The position numbers and the translations under genes are program-made. Positions 27,852 to 41,008 of a stretch of DNA of 64,000 nt are shown piece after piece. Within the stretch, counting starts at the first letter, position 1. Each line of letters opens with the position of its first letter. Under the pieces are notes generated by a model. That model did not search any database and was not told the origin of the DNA. It saw only the letters and a program-made list of their open reading frames with translations. This DNA comes from Lolium rigidum. Its lineage: Eukaryota; Streptophyta; Magnoliopsida; Poales; Poaceae. Location: assembly GCF_022539505.1 (NCBI RefSeq), contig NC_061510.1:31955047-32019046 (forward strand). The letters are read 5' to 3'.

Positions 27852-30554
27852 TTACTGCTCGTCCCGAGCGGGTAAAACGATAACAAAGATAATTTCTGAA
27901 GTGACATGCCATCATAATCTTGATCATACTATTTGTAAACATATGTAATGAATGCAGCGATCAAAACAATGGTAATGACATGAGTAAACAATCTGAATCA
28001 TAAAGCAAAGACTTTTCATGAATAGTACTTCAAGACAAGCATCAATAAGTCTTGCATAAGAGTTAACTCATAAAGCAATAAATCAAAGTAAAGGTGTTGA
28101 AGCAACACAAAGGAAGATTAAGTTTCAGCGGTTGCTTTCAACTTATAACATGTACATCTCATGGATATGGTCGACATAAAGTAATATAACAAGTGCAATA
28201 TGCAAGTATGTAGGAATCAATGCACAGTTCACACAAGTGTTTGCTTCTTAAGGTGGAAGGAGATAGGTAAACTGACTCAACAATAAAAGTAAAAGAATGG
28301 TCCTTCAAAGAGGAAAGCATCGATTGCTCGTATTCGTGCTAGAGCTTTTATTTTGAAAACATGAAACAATTTTGTCAACGGTAGTAATAAAGCATATGAG
28401 TTATGTAAATTATATCTTACAAGTTGCAAGCCTCATGCATAGTATACTAATAGTGTCCGCACCTCGTCCTACTTAGCTTGGACTACCGGATCTTTGCATG
28501 CCATGTTTCAACCAAGTGTCACAAAGGGGTACCTCCATGCCGCCTGTACAAAGGTCTAAGGAGAATGCTCGCATTTTGGATTTCTCGCTTTTGATTATTC
28601 TCAACTTAGACATCCATACCGGGACAACATGGACAACGAGATAATGGACTCCTCTTTAATGCATAAGCATGTAGCAATGATTATTATTCTCATATGAGAT
28701 TGAGGATGTATGTCCAAAACTGAAACTTCCACCATGATTCATGGCTTTAGTTAGCGGCCCAATGTTCTTCTCTAACAATTTTGCATGCTCCAACCACTAA
28801 AATGATAGATCCTTCAGACAAGACGGACATGCATAGCAACTCACACGATATTCAACAATAGTTGATGGCGTTCCCCGAAGCATGGTTATCGCACAACAAG
28901 CAACTTAATAAAATATAAAGTGCATAAGTACATATTCAATACTACGATAGTTTTTAAGGCTATTTTGTCCCATGAGCTATATATTGCAAAGGTGAATGAT
29001 GGAATTTTAAAGGTAGCACTCAAGCAATTTACTTTGGAATGGCGGAGAAATACCATGTAGTAGGTAGGTATGGTGGACACAAATGGCATAGTAGTTGGCT
29101 CAAGGATTTTGGATGCATGAGAAGTATTCCCTCTCGATACAAGGTTTAGGCTAGCAAGGTTATTTGAAGCAAACTCAAGGATGAACCGGTGCAGCAAAAC
29201 TCACATAAAAGACATATTGTAAACATTATAAGACTCTACACCGTCTTCCTTGTTGTTCAAAACTCAATACTAGATATTATCTAGACCTTAGAGAAACCAA
29301 ATATGCAAATCAAATTTTAGCAAGCTCTATGTATTTCTTCATTAATGGGTGCAAAGCATATGATGCAAGAGCTTAAACATGAGCACAACAATTGCCAAGT
29401 ATCACATTATCCAAGACATTTTAGAATTACTACATGTAGCATTTTCCAATTCCAACCATATAACAATTTAACGAAGAAGAAACTTCGCCATGAACATTAT
29501 GAGTAAAGCCTAAGGACACATGTGTCCATATGCAACAGCGGAGCGTGTCTCTCTCCCACAAAGTGAATGCTAGGATCCATTTTATTCAAACAAAAACAAA
29601 AACAAAAACAAACCGACGCTCCAAGTAAAGAACACAAGATGTGACTCGAATAAAAATATAGTTTCGGGGGAGGAACCCGATGATGTTGTCGATGAAGAAG
29701 GGGATGCCTTGGGCATCCCCAAGCTTAGACGCTTGAGTCTTCTTAGAATATGCAGGGGTGAACCACGGTGGCATCCCCAAGCTTAGAGCTTTCACTCCTC
29801 TTGATCATAGTATATCATACTCCTCTCTTGACCCTTGAAAACTTCCTTCACACCAAACTTCAAGCAAACTCATTAGAGGGTTAGTGCACAATTAATAATT
29901 CACTCATTCAGAGGTGACACAATCATTCTTTTCACTTCTGGACATTGCATAATGCTACTGGACATTAATGGATCAAAGAAATAAATCCAACATAGCAAAA
30001 GAGGCAATGCGAAATAAAAGGCAGAATCTGTCAAAAACAGAACAGTCCGTAAAGACGAATTTAAAGCTGGCACTAGACTTGCTCAAATGGAAAAACTCAA
30101 AACTAATGAAAGTTGCGTACATATCTGAGGATCACGCTCGTAAATTGGCAGATTTTTTCGAATTTTCTACAGAGAACTGTGCCCAGATTCGTGACAGACA
30201 GCAATGCTGTTTCTGCGCAGCGATCCCAAATATAACATCAACTTTGACATAGAAACTTTACTTGGCACAAAAACATGATAAGGAGAGGTTGCTACAGTAG
30301 TAAACAACTTCCAAGACTCAACAAAACAAAAAATTGCTGTAGGTAAAAACATGGGTTGTCTCCCATAAGCGCTTTTCTTTAACGCCTTTCAGCTAGGCGC
30401 AGAAAGTGCAAATCAAGTAACATCGAGAGTAGAAGCATCAACATCATAGCTTGTTCTAATAATAGAATCAAAAGGCAACTTCATTCTCTTTCTAGGGAAG
30501 TGTTCCATACCTTTCTTGAGAGGAAATTGATATTTAATATTACCTTCCCTCATA
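27852..30554 (-). other. Non-coding 3' interior of the nested Gypsy element
   Basis: AT-rich and without a coding frame. The PPT-like string GCATCCCCAAGCTTAG recurs at 29714-29729 and 29771-29786. The position normally taken by pol shows no pol motifs. Confidence 0.6.
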
Positions 30555-32582
30555 TCAATAACGAGCACCAACAGTTCGAAGAAAAGGTCTTCCCAACACA
30601 ATAGGACAAGATGCATTGCATTCGATATCCAAGACAACAAAATCAACGGGGACAAGGTTATTGTTAACCGTAATATGCACATTATCAATCCTCCCCAAAG
30701 GTTTCTTTTTAACATTATCGGCAAGATTAACATCCAAATAACAATTTTTCAATGGTGGCAAGTCAAGCATATCATAAATCTTTTTAGGCATAACAGAAAT
30801 ACTTGCACCAAGATCACATAAAGCATTACATTCAAAGTCATTGAATTTCATTTTAATGATGGGCTCCCAACCATCTTCTAACTTTCTAGGAATAGAAGTT
30901 TCAAGTTTTAGTTTCTCTTCTCTAGCTTTTATGAGAGCATTTGTAATATGTTTTGTAAAGGCTAAATTTATAGCACTAGCATTAGGACTTTTAGCAAGTT
31001 TTTGTAAGAACTTTATAACTTCAGAGATGTGGCAATCATCAAAATCTAAATCATTATGAGCTACAGCAATGGGATCATTGTTCCCAAGGTTGGAAAAAAT
31101 TTCAGCAGCTTTATCACAAGCAGTTTCAAGCAGCTTTAGCAATTTCAGTGCAGTTTTGTTCGCTTTGCACTAGGAGTAGAAACATTGCCAACACCAATTA
31201 TTTTACCATTGATAGTAGGAGGTGCAGCAACATGTGAAGAATTAGCATTACTAGTGGTGGTAATAGTCCAAACTTTAGCTACATTATTCTCTTTAGCTAG
31301 TTTTTCATTTTCTTCTCTATCCCACCTAGCACGCAACTCAGCCATTAATCTTATATTCTCATTAATTCTAACTTGGATGGCATTTGCTGTAGTAGTAATC
31401 TTACTATCAATATCATCAGGTTTAGCAGCCATTTTATTAATTAAAGAGGATTGTGATGCGGACATGTATGAGATTCGGTTTCAAGCATTTGAAATTTTAG
31501 TTTGCGGACTTAAATTTCCCTATTCAAGTTTTCAAGTTGATTTCCTATATTTTTCAACAAGGTAGATTGTTCATTCATAGTTTTAGTAAACAATTGATTT
31601 TGCTCATATTGTGATTGCATAAAGTTTTTAGTGGATCTTTCAATTCCTAGCATCCTTTCCTCATATCTACCATAATCATTACCACTAGAAGGATATGGCC
31701 TATAATTATTACCAGAGTTGTTCCTATAAGCATTGTTGTTGAAATTATTATTTTTAATGAAATTCACATCAACATTTTCTTCTTGAGCAACCAATGAAGC
31801 TAAAGGAACATTATTTGGATCAACATTAGATCTACCATTCACAAGCATAGACATAATCACATCAATCTTATCACTCAAGGAAGAGGTTTCTTCAACGAAT
31901 TTACCTTCTTACCTTGTGGAGCTCTTTCCGTGTGCCATTCGGAGTAATTTATCATCATATCATCAAGAAGTTTTGTAGCCGCCCCCAAAGTGATGGACAT
32001 AAAGGTACCTCCAGCAGCTGAATCCAATAAATTCCGCGAAGAAAAATTTAGTCCTGCATAGAAGGTTTGGATGATCATCCAAGTAGTCGATCCATGGGTT
32101 GGGCAATTCTTTACCAAAGTTTTCATTCTCTCCCATGCTTGAGCAACATGTTCAGTATCTAATTGCTTAAAATTCATTATGCTACTTCTCAAAGATATAA
32201 TTTTAGCGGGAGGATAATATCTACCAATAAAAGCATCCTTGCATTTAGTCCATGAATCAATACTATTCTTAGGCAAAGATAGCAACCAATCTTTAGCTCT
32301 TCCTCTTAATGAGAAAGGAAACATTTTCAATTTAATAATATCACCATCTACATCTTTATACTTTTGCATTTCACAAAGTTCAACAAAATTATTGAGATGG
32401 GCAGCAGACATCATCGGAACTAATACCGGAAAATTGATCTCTCATAACCAAGTTCGAGTAAAGCAGGTTTAATTTCAAAGAATTCTGCTGTAGTAGCAGT
32501 GTGGAGCAATAGGTGTGCATAGGAAATCATTATTATTTGCATTTGTGAAGTCACACAACTTAGTATTTTCAGGGGTATTCAT
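30555..32582 (-). pseudogene. Frame-broken gag-protease of the nested Gypsy element
   Basis: Minus strand from ATG 32582. Gag pieces at 32414-31875 (MFPFSLRGRAKDWLLSLPKN, typical Gypsy gag) and 31878-31510 (Asn-rich spacer), a charged piece 31465-31145, then a protease at 31142-30555 with CDLGASISVMP, the plant Gypsy aspartic-protease site. At least four frame changes separate the pieces, the first upstream of 32414. The pieces line up in order, so it was one reading frame. It is non-functional as sequenced, unless the many 1-base indels are sequence errors. Confidence 0.82.
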
Positions 32583-32767
32583 TTTAGCAACAGTAAATAA
32601 AACAAACTAGATAAAGTAAATGCGAGTAACTAATTTTTTTGTGTTTTTGATATAGAGAGCAAGACAATAAATAAAGTAAAACTAGCAACTAATTTTTTTG
32701 TGTTTTGATTTAGTGCAGCAAACAAAGTAGTAAATAAAATAAAGCAAGACAAAAACCGGAAATGTGG

Positions 32768-35591
32768 TTTGGCTCCCGGGTGCATCTACACTCGCACCCT
32801 GGACCAACCATGCCTGGACAGATGGAAGCCCATGTGTGTATATTCGTGAGTATTGGAGGCGATATACGGATTAATAAACGAGTGCCTGTGCCCACTAGCC
32901 AGCACAGTTGAATACGTTGCAGTCCTCAACATATTGACGGTACATATGGCCGGCTGACGACTTGGACCGTACACCCACCGTCTTGGACCGCACATGTTCG
33001 CGGCCCAACGGCGCAATGCCTGGTACCACGCGTGGAGTAACGCATGGCTTCGTCTTTTTCATCCATACCGAGGGATTGGCTGCTCATGCTACACCCCTGC
33101 ATCGCCTAGGATTGGGAAACTGCTCGTCTAGCTCTCTCTTCACACAATCCTTATTGTCTATCTGAATGAACACCCCATATGCTTCTCTAAGCCTGGAAGC
33201 TGAACGCAAAGTCCGTACACCTACAGCAAAGGTTAGAAGCACAACTTTCAGACAGTGAGCAGCAACTAGCCGTATCTCAGAGTCACTCAACTGGAAAGTT
33301 TTTTCACCACCACATAGTAATGTCATTAACACTTGCATACCAGTTATAGTGCCGACTGCCGAGGCTCCAACTGGACGATGCCCCTGGATATGTCGCCACT
33401 CGCGGTACTCGCTGAATACGCGAGTATAACATAGCATTAAGAATTATCGAACTCTCACCCTTTGCATCCCGGTATATACTCAAATTCATGAATTACCAAC
33501 TCGCTGATGCACAACGATGAATTGTACTCGGTCGTCTTTGCACTCCCGTCACTATGTCCTCCTTGATATGCAAACCGTATACCATTGTCGAATTACAAGA
33601 ATCTAGGAACACACTATCATAATTATGCATAGCTAAACCCATTACCGCTGCCCGATTAGGTACCTGCCAGTTCCTCACGATCAGCTGACTCATTGACAGC
33701 AATTTTTCTGACAAAAAGTAGGCATCATTAGATTACTGAATTTGCACACCCCACAACATAAAACACAGGTCTCTGAAAATTACATGCGTCCATGAGATTC
33801 CTACCCCCTCATGCTAGACTGGCACCAGATGCAAAACGAACTCTCTTTGGTGCATTCAAAGGTAAACCAGCGTGATCTCGTTTATTTCTCCTATCTCGGA
33901 TAGGCGTGGATGACTGGACGGGTTTGGCAACACCGTTTCGACCGCCGGAGCATCCGGCATGTCATCGTCCATTTCCGTCACTTCGGGTTCCTCGATATCA
34001 TCCGTGCCATCGAGCACAACAGCTCCACCACCGGCAACACACGGTTTTCGAATTAAAATTATGCATACCCCTTAATTTTTCCATTATAGGGAATACGAAC
34101 ACAAGGTGTGCTACAAACGAAGGAGAACTCACCCACCGAAAATTTTGGAGCACCTTTTCCATTTTTTCTCGGAACCCCGCAAATACGTAATTCGATTCCG
34201 TTCAGCCAATGTCAAAAGTATTTTTGTGTCCGTTCCATAGATGCTCTTGCAGCGGCAACCATTGTGTCTCCATGGCGCCATGTCCGCCGGTGCCCGACCC
34301 ACCTTTACCCCGCACAGGTTCGCAACATCAACCATTGGTTAGTTAAAGCTACGGAACACTCATACTAATTCCGATCGTCATTTCGCCTTTTTACACACAA
34401 CTGCACAAACTGATAACTGTTGGCAACCTGCTAGCGAGGGCTGCAAATTCATGCTATCTCTGTATGTGTAAATTATACCTTATCATCACTGCCACTTATC
34501 TGCATCTAGTTCACTCAACAACTGAACAATTTACTTTTTCTATACAGGAATGGGTACCTCAGCAGTTCACAACCTGGCTCAGATTCTTGCCATTTCCAGA
34601 TAAATTTGAACTTTAACTACAACGCACAACCCCCTCTAATATTCATTAACTTCACACCAGTGCATCATTCACAATAACAATTCTTCTTTACCTGACGATG
34701 CATGATCAGTCGTTACTCAAATCGACATGATTTTACTTTTTCTGCTAGGCTGATTTTCATGTGTTGCTTACACCAGTCGACCAAACTCAGATTTCTGGGT
34801 TGCTTTTTATATGTTATATCCACCCGCAAAAAAAAAGACTGACATTTTCCAAAATTTCAGAAATTGCGAATATGCTTCCTAGTTTTTTACCTCTTGGCGC
34901 AGTCCATCAATGTCTGATTCACGGTGCACTGAGTTCAATTGGCCTGCCGTCCTCTTCTTCATCGCCGGCACCTGCTAGCGCTTGCAAGATGCCCGCCACG
35001 GATGGATCTGACTTCAACCGACCCGACATGGCTGCACACACCGTCTTCCACCACTGCATCACGGATGGATCTGACTTCAACCGACCCGACATGGCTGCAC
35101 GCACCGTCTTCCACCACTGCATCACGGATGGATCTGCACCCTCGTAGATTGGCGCACAGCAATGGCAGAAATACGCCGTCATAATTGGGGGCAAAATTCT
35201 CACCCATAGTTTCCAATCGAGGAAAATCGCATGCACTAACTCCGGGGAAATCCATAGCAGCGCCGGTGAAGTACCGTTGTGTCTCACCGGCGCCGGACGA
35301 GTCGCCGGAATCGGATCGGGGAACCGATGATGTGCTGCTAGAGTCGTGTGGCCGATGGCCTGCTCCGTTTCTGTACCATGTTGGTCCATGTAATCATGCC
35401 CTTCTTGTTCCGCGGGCACGGGTCGGCAGTGCCACTCCTCCGTCAAACTCAACCCTCGTACTGTACAGCGGGGTACAAGCGTATCCCTATTTTTCTGCTG
35501 CTTGGGTGTCAGAGTATTGTCCTGGGTACACCAATCTTGGAGCACTTTCTGATGGTCCAGATGTCAGGAGCAACTACACCCGGGAGCCAAA
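32768..35591. mobile_element. Probable TIR DNA transposon in the Gypsy leader
   Basis: 2824 bp bounded by perfect 15-bp inverted repeats TTTGGCTCCCGGGTG. Similarity continues imperfectly inward to a shared TGGACCA about 30 bp further in. No target-site duplication was recognised. No transposase was found. GC-rich, gene-like patches (33084-33714 and 34919-35545, minus strand) look like captured exon fragments but I cannot identify their source. A Mutator-like Pack-MULE is the best guess; it could also be a family-specific leader block. Confidence 0.5.
34998..35137. repeat. 63-bp tandem repeat, two copies plus 14 bp
   Basis: Units 34998-35060 and 35061-35123 differ by one base. 63 bp equals 21 codons, so a minus-strand frame running through it is preserved. 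It lies inside the TIR-bounded block. Confidence 0.9.
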
Positions 35592-35661
35592 ACTGCATCC
35601 CCGACAAAAACAAAGTAAAGAGATTGAGAAGTGGAGACTCCCCTTGCAGCGTGTCTTGATC

Positions 35662-35679
35662 TCCCCGGCAACGGCGCCA
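35662..35679 (-). other. Primer binding site of the nested Gypsy element
   Basis: The minus strand reads TGGCGCCGTTGCCGGGGA, 11 bp from the LTR. This tRNA-Asp-type PBS is usual in Athila-lineage Gypsy elements, and it sets the orientation. Confidence 0.88.
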
Positions 35680-35690
35680 GAAAAAGTGCT

Positions 35691-37288
35691 TGATGCGCGT
35701 AGATGTACACGTCCGTTGGGAACCCCAAGAGGAAGGTATGATGCGCACAGCGGCAAGTTTTCCCTCGAAAGAAACCAAGGTTTAATCGAACCAGAGAGGA
35801 GCCAAGAAGCACGTTGAAGGTTGATGGTCGCGAAATGTGATGCGGCGCAACACCGGGGATTCCGGCGCCAACGCGGAACCTCGCACAACACAACCCAAGT
35901 ACTTTGTCCCAACGAAACAGCTGAGGTTGTCAATCTCACCGGCTTGCTGTAACAAAGGATTAAACGTATCGAGTGGAAGATGTTTGCAAAGAAAACAGTA
36001 AACACAAGTATTGCAGTAGATTGTATGTTATGTAAAGAATAGGACCGGGGTCCACAGTTCACTAGAGGTGTCTCTCCCATAAGATAAAAGCATGTTGGGT
36101 AAACAAATTACAGTCGGGCAATTGACAAATAGAGAAAGGCATAACAATGCATATACATGATATGATAAATATAGTGAGATTTAATTGGGCATTACGACAA
36201 AGTACATAGACCGCCATCCAACCGCATCTATGCTCGAAAAGTCCACCTTCAGGTTATCATCCGAACCCCTCCAGTATTAAGTTGCAAAGCAACAGTACAA
36301 TTGCATTAAGTATGGTGCGTAATGTAATCAACAACTACATCCTTAGACATAGAATCAATGTTTTATCCCTAGTGGCAACAAGCACATCCACAACCTTAGA
36401 ACTTTCCGTCACTCGTCCTGCATTCAATGGAGGCATGAACCCACTATCGAGCATAAATACTCCCTCTTGGAGTTAAGAGTAAAAACTTGGCCTGAGCCTC
36501 TACTATTAACGGAGAGCATGCAAGATCATAAACAACACATAAACAATAGATTGATAATCACCATAATCATAGTACTCTCTATCCATCGGATCCCGACAAA
36601 CACAACATATAGAATTACATATAGATGATCTTGATCATGTTAGGCAGCTCACAAGATCCAACAATGAAGCACAACAAGGAGAAGACGACCATCTAGCTAC
36701 CGCTATGGACCCATGGTCCAGGGGTGAACTACTCACTCATCACTCCGGAGGCGATCATGGCGATGAAGAGTCCTCCGGGAGATGAATCCCCTCTCCGAGC
36801 AGGTGCCGGAGGCGATCTCCCGAATCCCCCGAGATGGGATTCGCGACGGCGGCGTCTCTGTAAGGTTTTCCGTATCGTGGCTCTCGGTACTGGGGGTTTC
36901 GCGACGGTGGCTTTAAGTAGGCGGAAGGTCAACGCGGGGGGCCACACGAGGGGCCTAGGGGGTAGGGCCGCGCGGCCAGGGCCTGGGCCGCGCCGCCCTG
37001 TCCCCTGGCTGCCTCGTGGCCCCACTTCGTTATCTCTTCGGTCTTCTGGAAGCTTCGTGCAAAAATAGGACCCTGGGCGAAAGTTTCGTCCAATTCCGAG
37101 AATATTTCTTTACTAGGATTTCGAAACCAAAAACAGCAGTAAACAAAGAATCGGCTCTTCGGCATCTTGTTAATAGGTTAGTTCCAGAAAATGCATAAAT
37201 ATGACATATAATGTGCATAAAACATGTAGGTATCATCAATAAAGTAGCATGGAACATAAGAAATTATCGATACGTTGGAGACGTATCA
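35691..37288 (-). repeat. 5' LTR of the nested Gypsy element
   Basis: 1598 bp, TGATGC at one end and GTATCA at the other on the plus strand. Pairs with 26237-27835. Confidence 0.93.
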
Positions 37289-37293
37289 CCCAA

Positions 37294-37324
37294 CTTAGTT
37301 GGGGACCAACAATCCAAAACTTGA
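37294..37324 (+). pseudogene. Displaced 3' end of the Copia gag
   Basis: Last codons and TGA stop (37322-37324) of the gag that begins at 23898, cut off from it by the nested Gypsy insertion. Confidence 0.75.
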
Positions 37325-40300
37325 TCAATAGGTGCTTGTTGGAGGGCATTGGAGACTTGGCTACATCATGAAGAATTAAGGGATCTTCATCATTTATATT
37401 ATCTCAAGCCAAGTCTTTTGGTTATCTTGCTTCTATCATGTATTCAATGTTCCTCCTTGCGGTAACATGTTCTCAACTCACTTATATTGAAAGTTACTCG
37501 CCCCTTTGCATGTGTTAGTTTTGTTCCTAGCATGTGTTTGTATATGTTGTGCTTCCTACTTGCTTTTCTTGAGAAATCAAGTCTATGTATGTTGGGTTGC
37601 ACACCGTGTACTTGTGTTTGTGTTGGAGCCTCTTTGCACCATGTATCTTGTTGTATCTTATATGGCTCTTGTGAGCGATTAATGGACAATCCCATTTTGG
37701 GGGAGTGATATTCCTTTGGGAATTTCATGATCCTAAACAATGTGTGTACATGAGGAATATCACTTAGAATTGATATTGCAAGATTATCTAGTCGCTATGT
37801 GGTATGTCATCTTCATGAGAAATTCAAATTCTAATGTCCATTAATATCTCTACTTGGATCTTATTCGCCTCTTGTGAAAATAAATTCTTTATCACATTAT
37901 GGGGGAGTAATAAGCTTTGTGCATATTACAAGCCTAGGAAATGTGAACATTCGAGGTTGTGTCACATAGAATTGATATTGTAAATTATCTCTCATATGTG
38001 ACATGTTTTCTCAAACAAGTTCCAATTTGCTTAAATGGCTTCATTGCTAATATCTTTGTGGATCTTATTTGTGAAAGTTTTTCTTGGCATGGTTTTTCAC
38101 AACGTGTCCCTCAATACATTTTTGGAAAACCATATGCTTCAAGTCATACTATTAATTGCTTTGCATGTTGGTATGAATACTATTAATTGCTTTGCATGTT
38201 GGTATGAATACTATTAATTGCTTTGCATGTTGGTATGAATACTATTAATTGCTTTGCATGTTGGTATGACTAATTGAAGCTATCAAGAAACTCCCTTTGC
38301 ATGATGGTTAACTCTTATCTTTTACCATATGCTTTATTCGTTGTAAATATGATCTTATGTATACTTACAAACTACCACCGGGAAATATTTCCTAATACCT
38401 CTTGTCCTAGGACAAGTGGTAATAAATTGTGAGTAGATATTTATTGATCATATATACATTGGCTCTTGTGTTCAAATTGCCTTATTTATTGCCATGATTT
38501 TGTTTTGCTTTGACTCTCATGTGTCTTCCTTGCATCTTATGGATCTAATTTGACTATTCAAACTTTCTTAGCATTTTAGTAGATATAGGTAGCGTGATGA
38601 TCCTAGTTTTGTGCATTTTGTATTCATATGAAAAATTCTAGATAATGCACTAATCTTGGGGGAGCTCTTATATATTTGTTAGAATGCTTAACATCTCTTG
38701 ATCATTATCAAAAAAATTGGTTTTGGGAGATATAAAATGTTCTTTTTTGGTACTTTGTGCCATCATAAAAAGTTTCGAGGGTTTGGTTTATTTGTTGGAA
38801 CCTTGCTCTCTTGGGAGTTGGTTATCTCATTCCTTTGTGTTTAGGTTTAATTAGCTTCTTATAATGAGATAAGTCTTTGGAGTCAATCTTGTGTTGATTT
38901 GATTCTTTGATATAATTTGGACAACCATTGTCTCTTGGTTTATTTGGTGTTTTGTCCAAATTGTATCTTCCTTTGGTTCTTGAAAGTATTGTGCATGCAT
39001 ATTTAATATATGTATATCTTATGGCATGTGTCACTTTCTTTGATCCAATATATAGGGTAAACTCCATCAAATCCTAATTTGGCTAAGATGTGCATGAAAT
39101 TCAATTTCATATCTATATGCACATAGAATTGTGGAGTTTGTCCTATATGTTGTAGTGTGTCTAACTACTTCGGACCCAATTAGTTTGGGGACCATTTTTG
39201 TACTTACCTTTGTGTTAGGTACAATGGATATCCATTGGATGCTTGTCTCACTCTTGGGGAGAAGTGGTGACTCAATGGTAACTTGAGGCAAGCTAGGATG
39301 GTCAACGAACACATATCTACTACATCCTCACCAATGCTATCTCGGTAACAAGTATCTTCTCATGCATATTCTTCTAGCATCCAACCATGTGGTTGCATCT
39401 TGGCATGAATCTCTTGATTTGCAAATGTTGTGCTTTTTGCTAAAGTCTTAACGAAACCTCTTTATTGCGAATGTGAGTAATTTGAGATGAGTACATATGT
39501 TGGGAAGTATATAAAATCATGCTCATGATTCACCCATCCCAACTATGCCTATCTAGCAATTTTAGTGCATATCAATTCCTCAAGGCTCTCACATGTGCAA
39601 TATAGATGAAAGTGCAAATTTAGTTATTTCTTTTGGTATCCTCGTTTGTGATACTTGTTGCCTATCTCAATGCATCCCAACTATCTTCTATCCCTTGTTG
39701 ATATTTGTGATGTATTTTAGATGATTGTGGTTGAATTTCATGAATGTACAATAAGATAAAATTGAGCCTTTGGCCATGCTATTAAGCAAAAATTCTTATT
39801 GGTATATTGCATGACTTCGTCTTGGATATCATACTATTTTTCTTGCGTATCTATTTTGTGTGTGCATGTTTCTTTGTGGATAAATATCTTTGTGATATTG
39901 CCCACTTAGAGAAACTCATACACATAAGAGATGATACATCTCCTTTTGATATCTTATTTATTTATTGCGTGTTGATTGGTCATGCTAAGCAATATAATTC
40001 ATTGAAGACTATGATGATGCTTTTTGCTCATCCTTGTAATAGTCTTATAATATGCTTTATCATGCCTTTCACATATCATCTTGGTTGAGCCTTTTTATTA
40101 TTATTATGGTGCCTCTTACTTGTTGCTCAACTATTTGTTTGTTGCAAGTGTTTAGCTTATTTTTCTATCTATGATCTATTACAAATGTTTGTGTTTTAAA
40201 TGAGGGAGTGAGGATTCCATGTTATGCATATTTTATTCAAATGCAACATTTTATTTTATGCATGTACCTTGGGGAGCTTCCTCATTTGATTTAGAGCACT

Positions 40301-41008
40301 ATCTTGTGGTGATCATTAGAGTTTGATTCACTTGGTATCTTTTGTTTTTGAATGATATTATGGGAGTGATGATTCCATGTTTGTGCACTTTATACTCCAA
40401 TGCAAATTGTCTAGTTTTGTGCACAAACCTTGGGGAGCTTCCTCATATTATTTAGAGTAATCTTCTTGATCTTATCATAATATCTATCTTTCTTTCGGTA
40501 TCATCCTTGTGGTTCATTTGGTTGCTTACTTCATTTGTTGAAGCTTCTTGACTCTGTTATCTTTTTTGCAATCTTTGATCCTATCTATAGTGTGATTCCT
40601 TCCGAATATTCGTCATTGGATATGTGCATTTGATTCCACTCAAATTATGAGAAATGCACACGCTATGGAGGAACTCTCACTATTTTGGCCTTCTAAATTT
40701 TTCACCCATTTCGGCAATTGGTGCCAATGGGGGAGAAGTTTGGAGGGTTTAAGAGAATTTGGTTATGTCTTTGCTTTGTGCTTAAGCATGTGCCTTTATT
40801 GCATTGCATCTTGTTGCTTTGCATAGTTGAATATTTAGAGGAAACTCCACTAGGCTTTGAATGCCATTATATGCAATGAAAGTCAAGATCATTCACACAT
40901 GCATATATTATGGGGGAGTTTGCTCTATATATTCAACTTATTTGTTACTTAAATTCCTTATATAAACCCTCTCAAAGAGATTGTCATCAATTACCAAAAT
41001 GGGGAGAT
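37325..41008 (+). other. Non-coding 3' interior of the Copia element with repeated purine tracts
   Basis: 3.7 kb, T-rich, no frame with pol motifs. It contains many G-rich purine tracts ending GGGGGAG or GGGGAG (about 37695, 37901, 38658, 39256, 40271, 40431, 40725, 40910). The one adjoining the LTR, AAAATGGGGAGAT (40996-41008), is the probable working PPT. Multiple PPT-like tracts are a reported Sirevirus trait. Confidence 0.7.
38155..38270 (+). repeat. 31-bp tandem repeat, nearly four copies
   Basis: Units start at 38155, 38186, 38217 and 38248 (ATTGCTTTGCATGTTGGTAT then GAATACTATTA). The first three are identical; the last is partial. Confidence 0.92.

Larger units (their letters stand above)
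26237..37288 (-). mobile_element. Athila-like Gypsy retrotransposon nested in Copia gag
   Basis: 11,052 bp, bounded by the duplication CCCAA (26232-26236 and 37289-37293). Minus orientation: PBS beside the right LTR, PPT beside the left. LTRs of about 1.6 kb begin TGATACGTCTCC on the minus strand, a start I associate with Sabrina/WHAM-type elements of Triticeae. Coding capacity is a frame-broken gag and an aspartic protease; no RT, RNase H or integrase was found. A 2.8-kb TIR-bounded block lies between PBS and gag. LTR copies differ mainly by single-base indels. Probably moved by another element's enzymes. Confidence 0.88.

Noticed and set aside
38155..38270. CRISPR-like regular repeat
   Set aside because: Units are contiguous with no spacers, in a plant retrotransposon.
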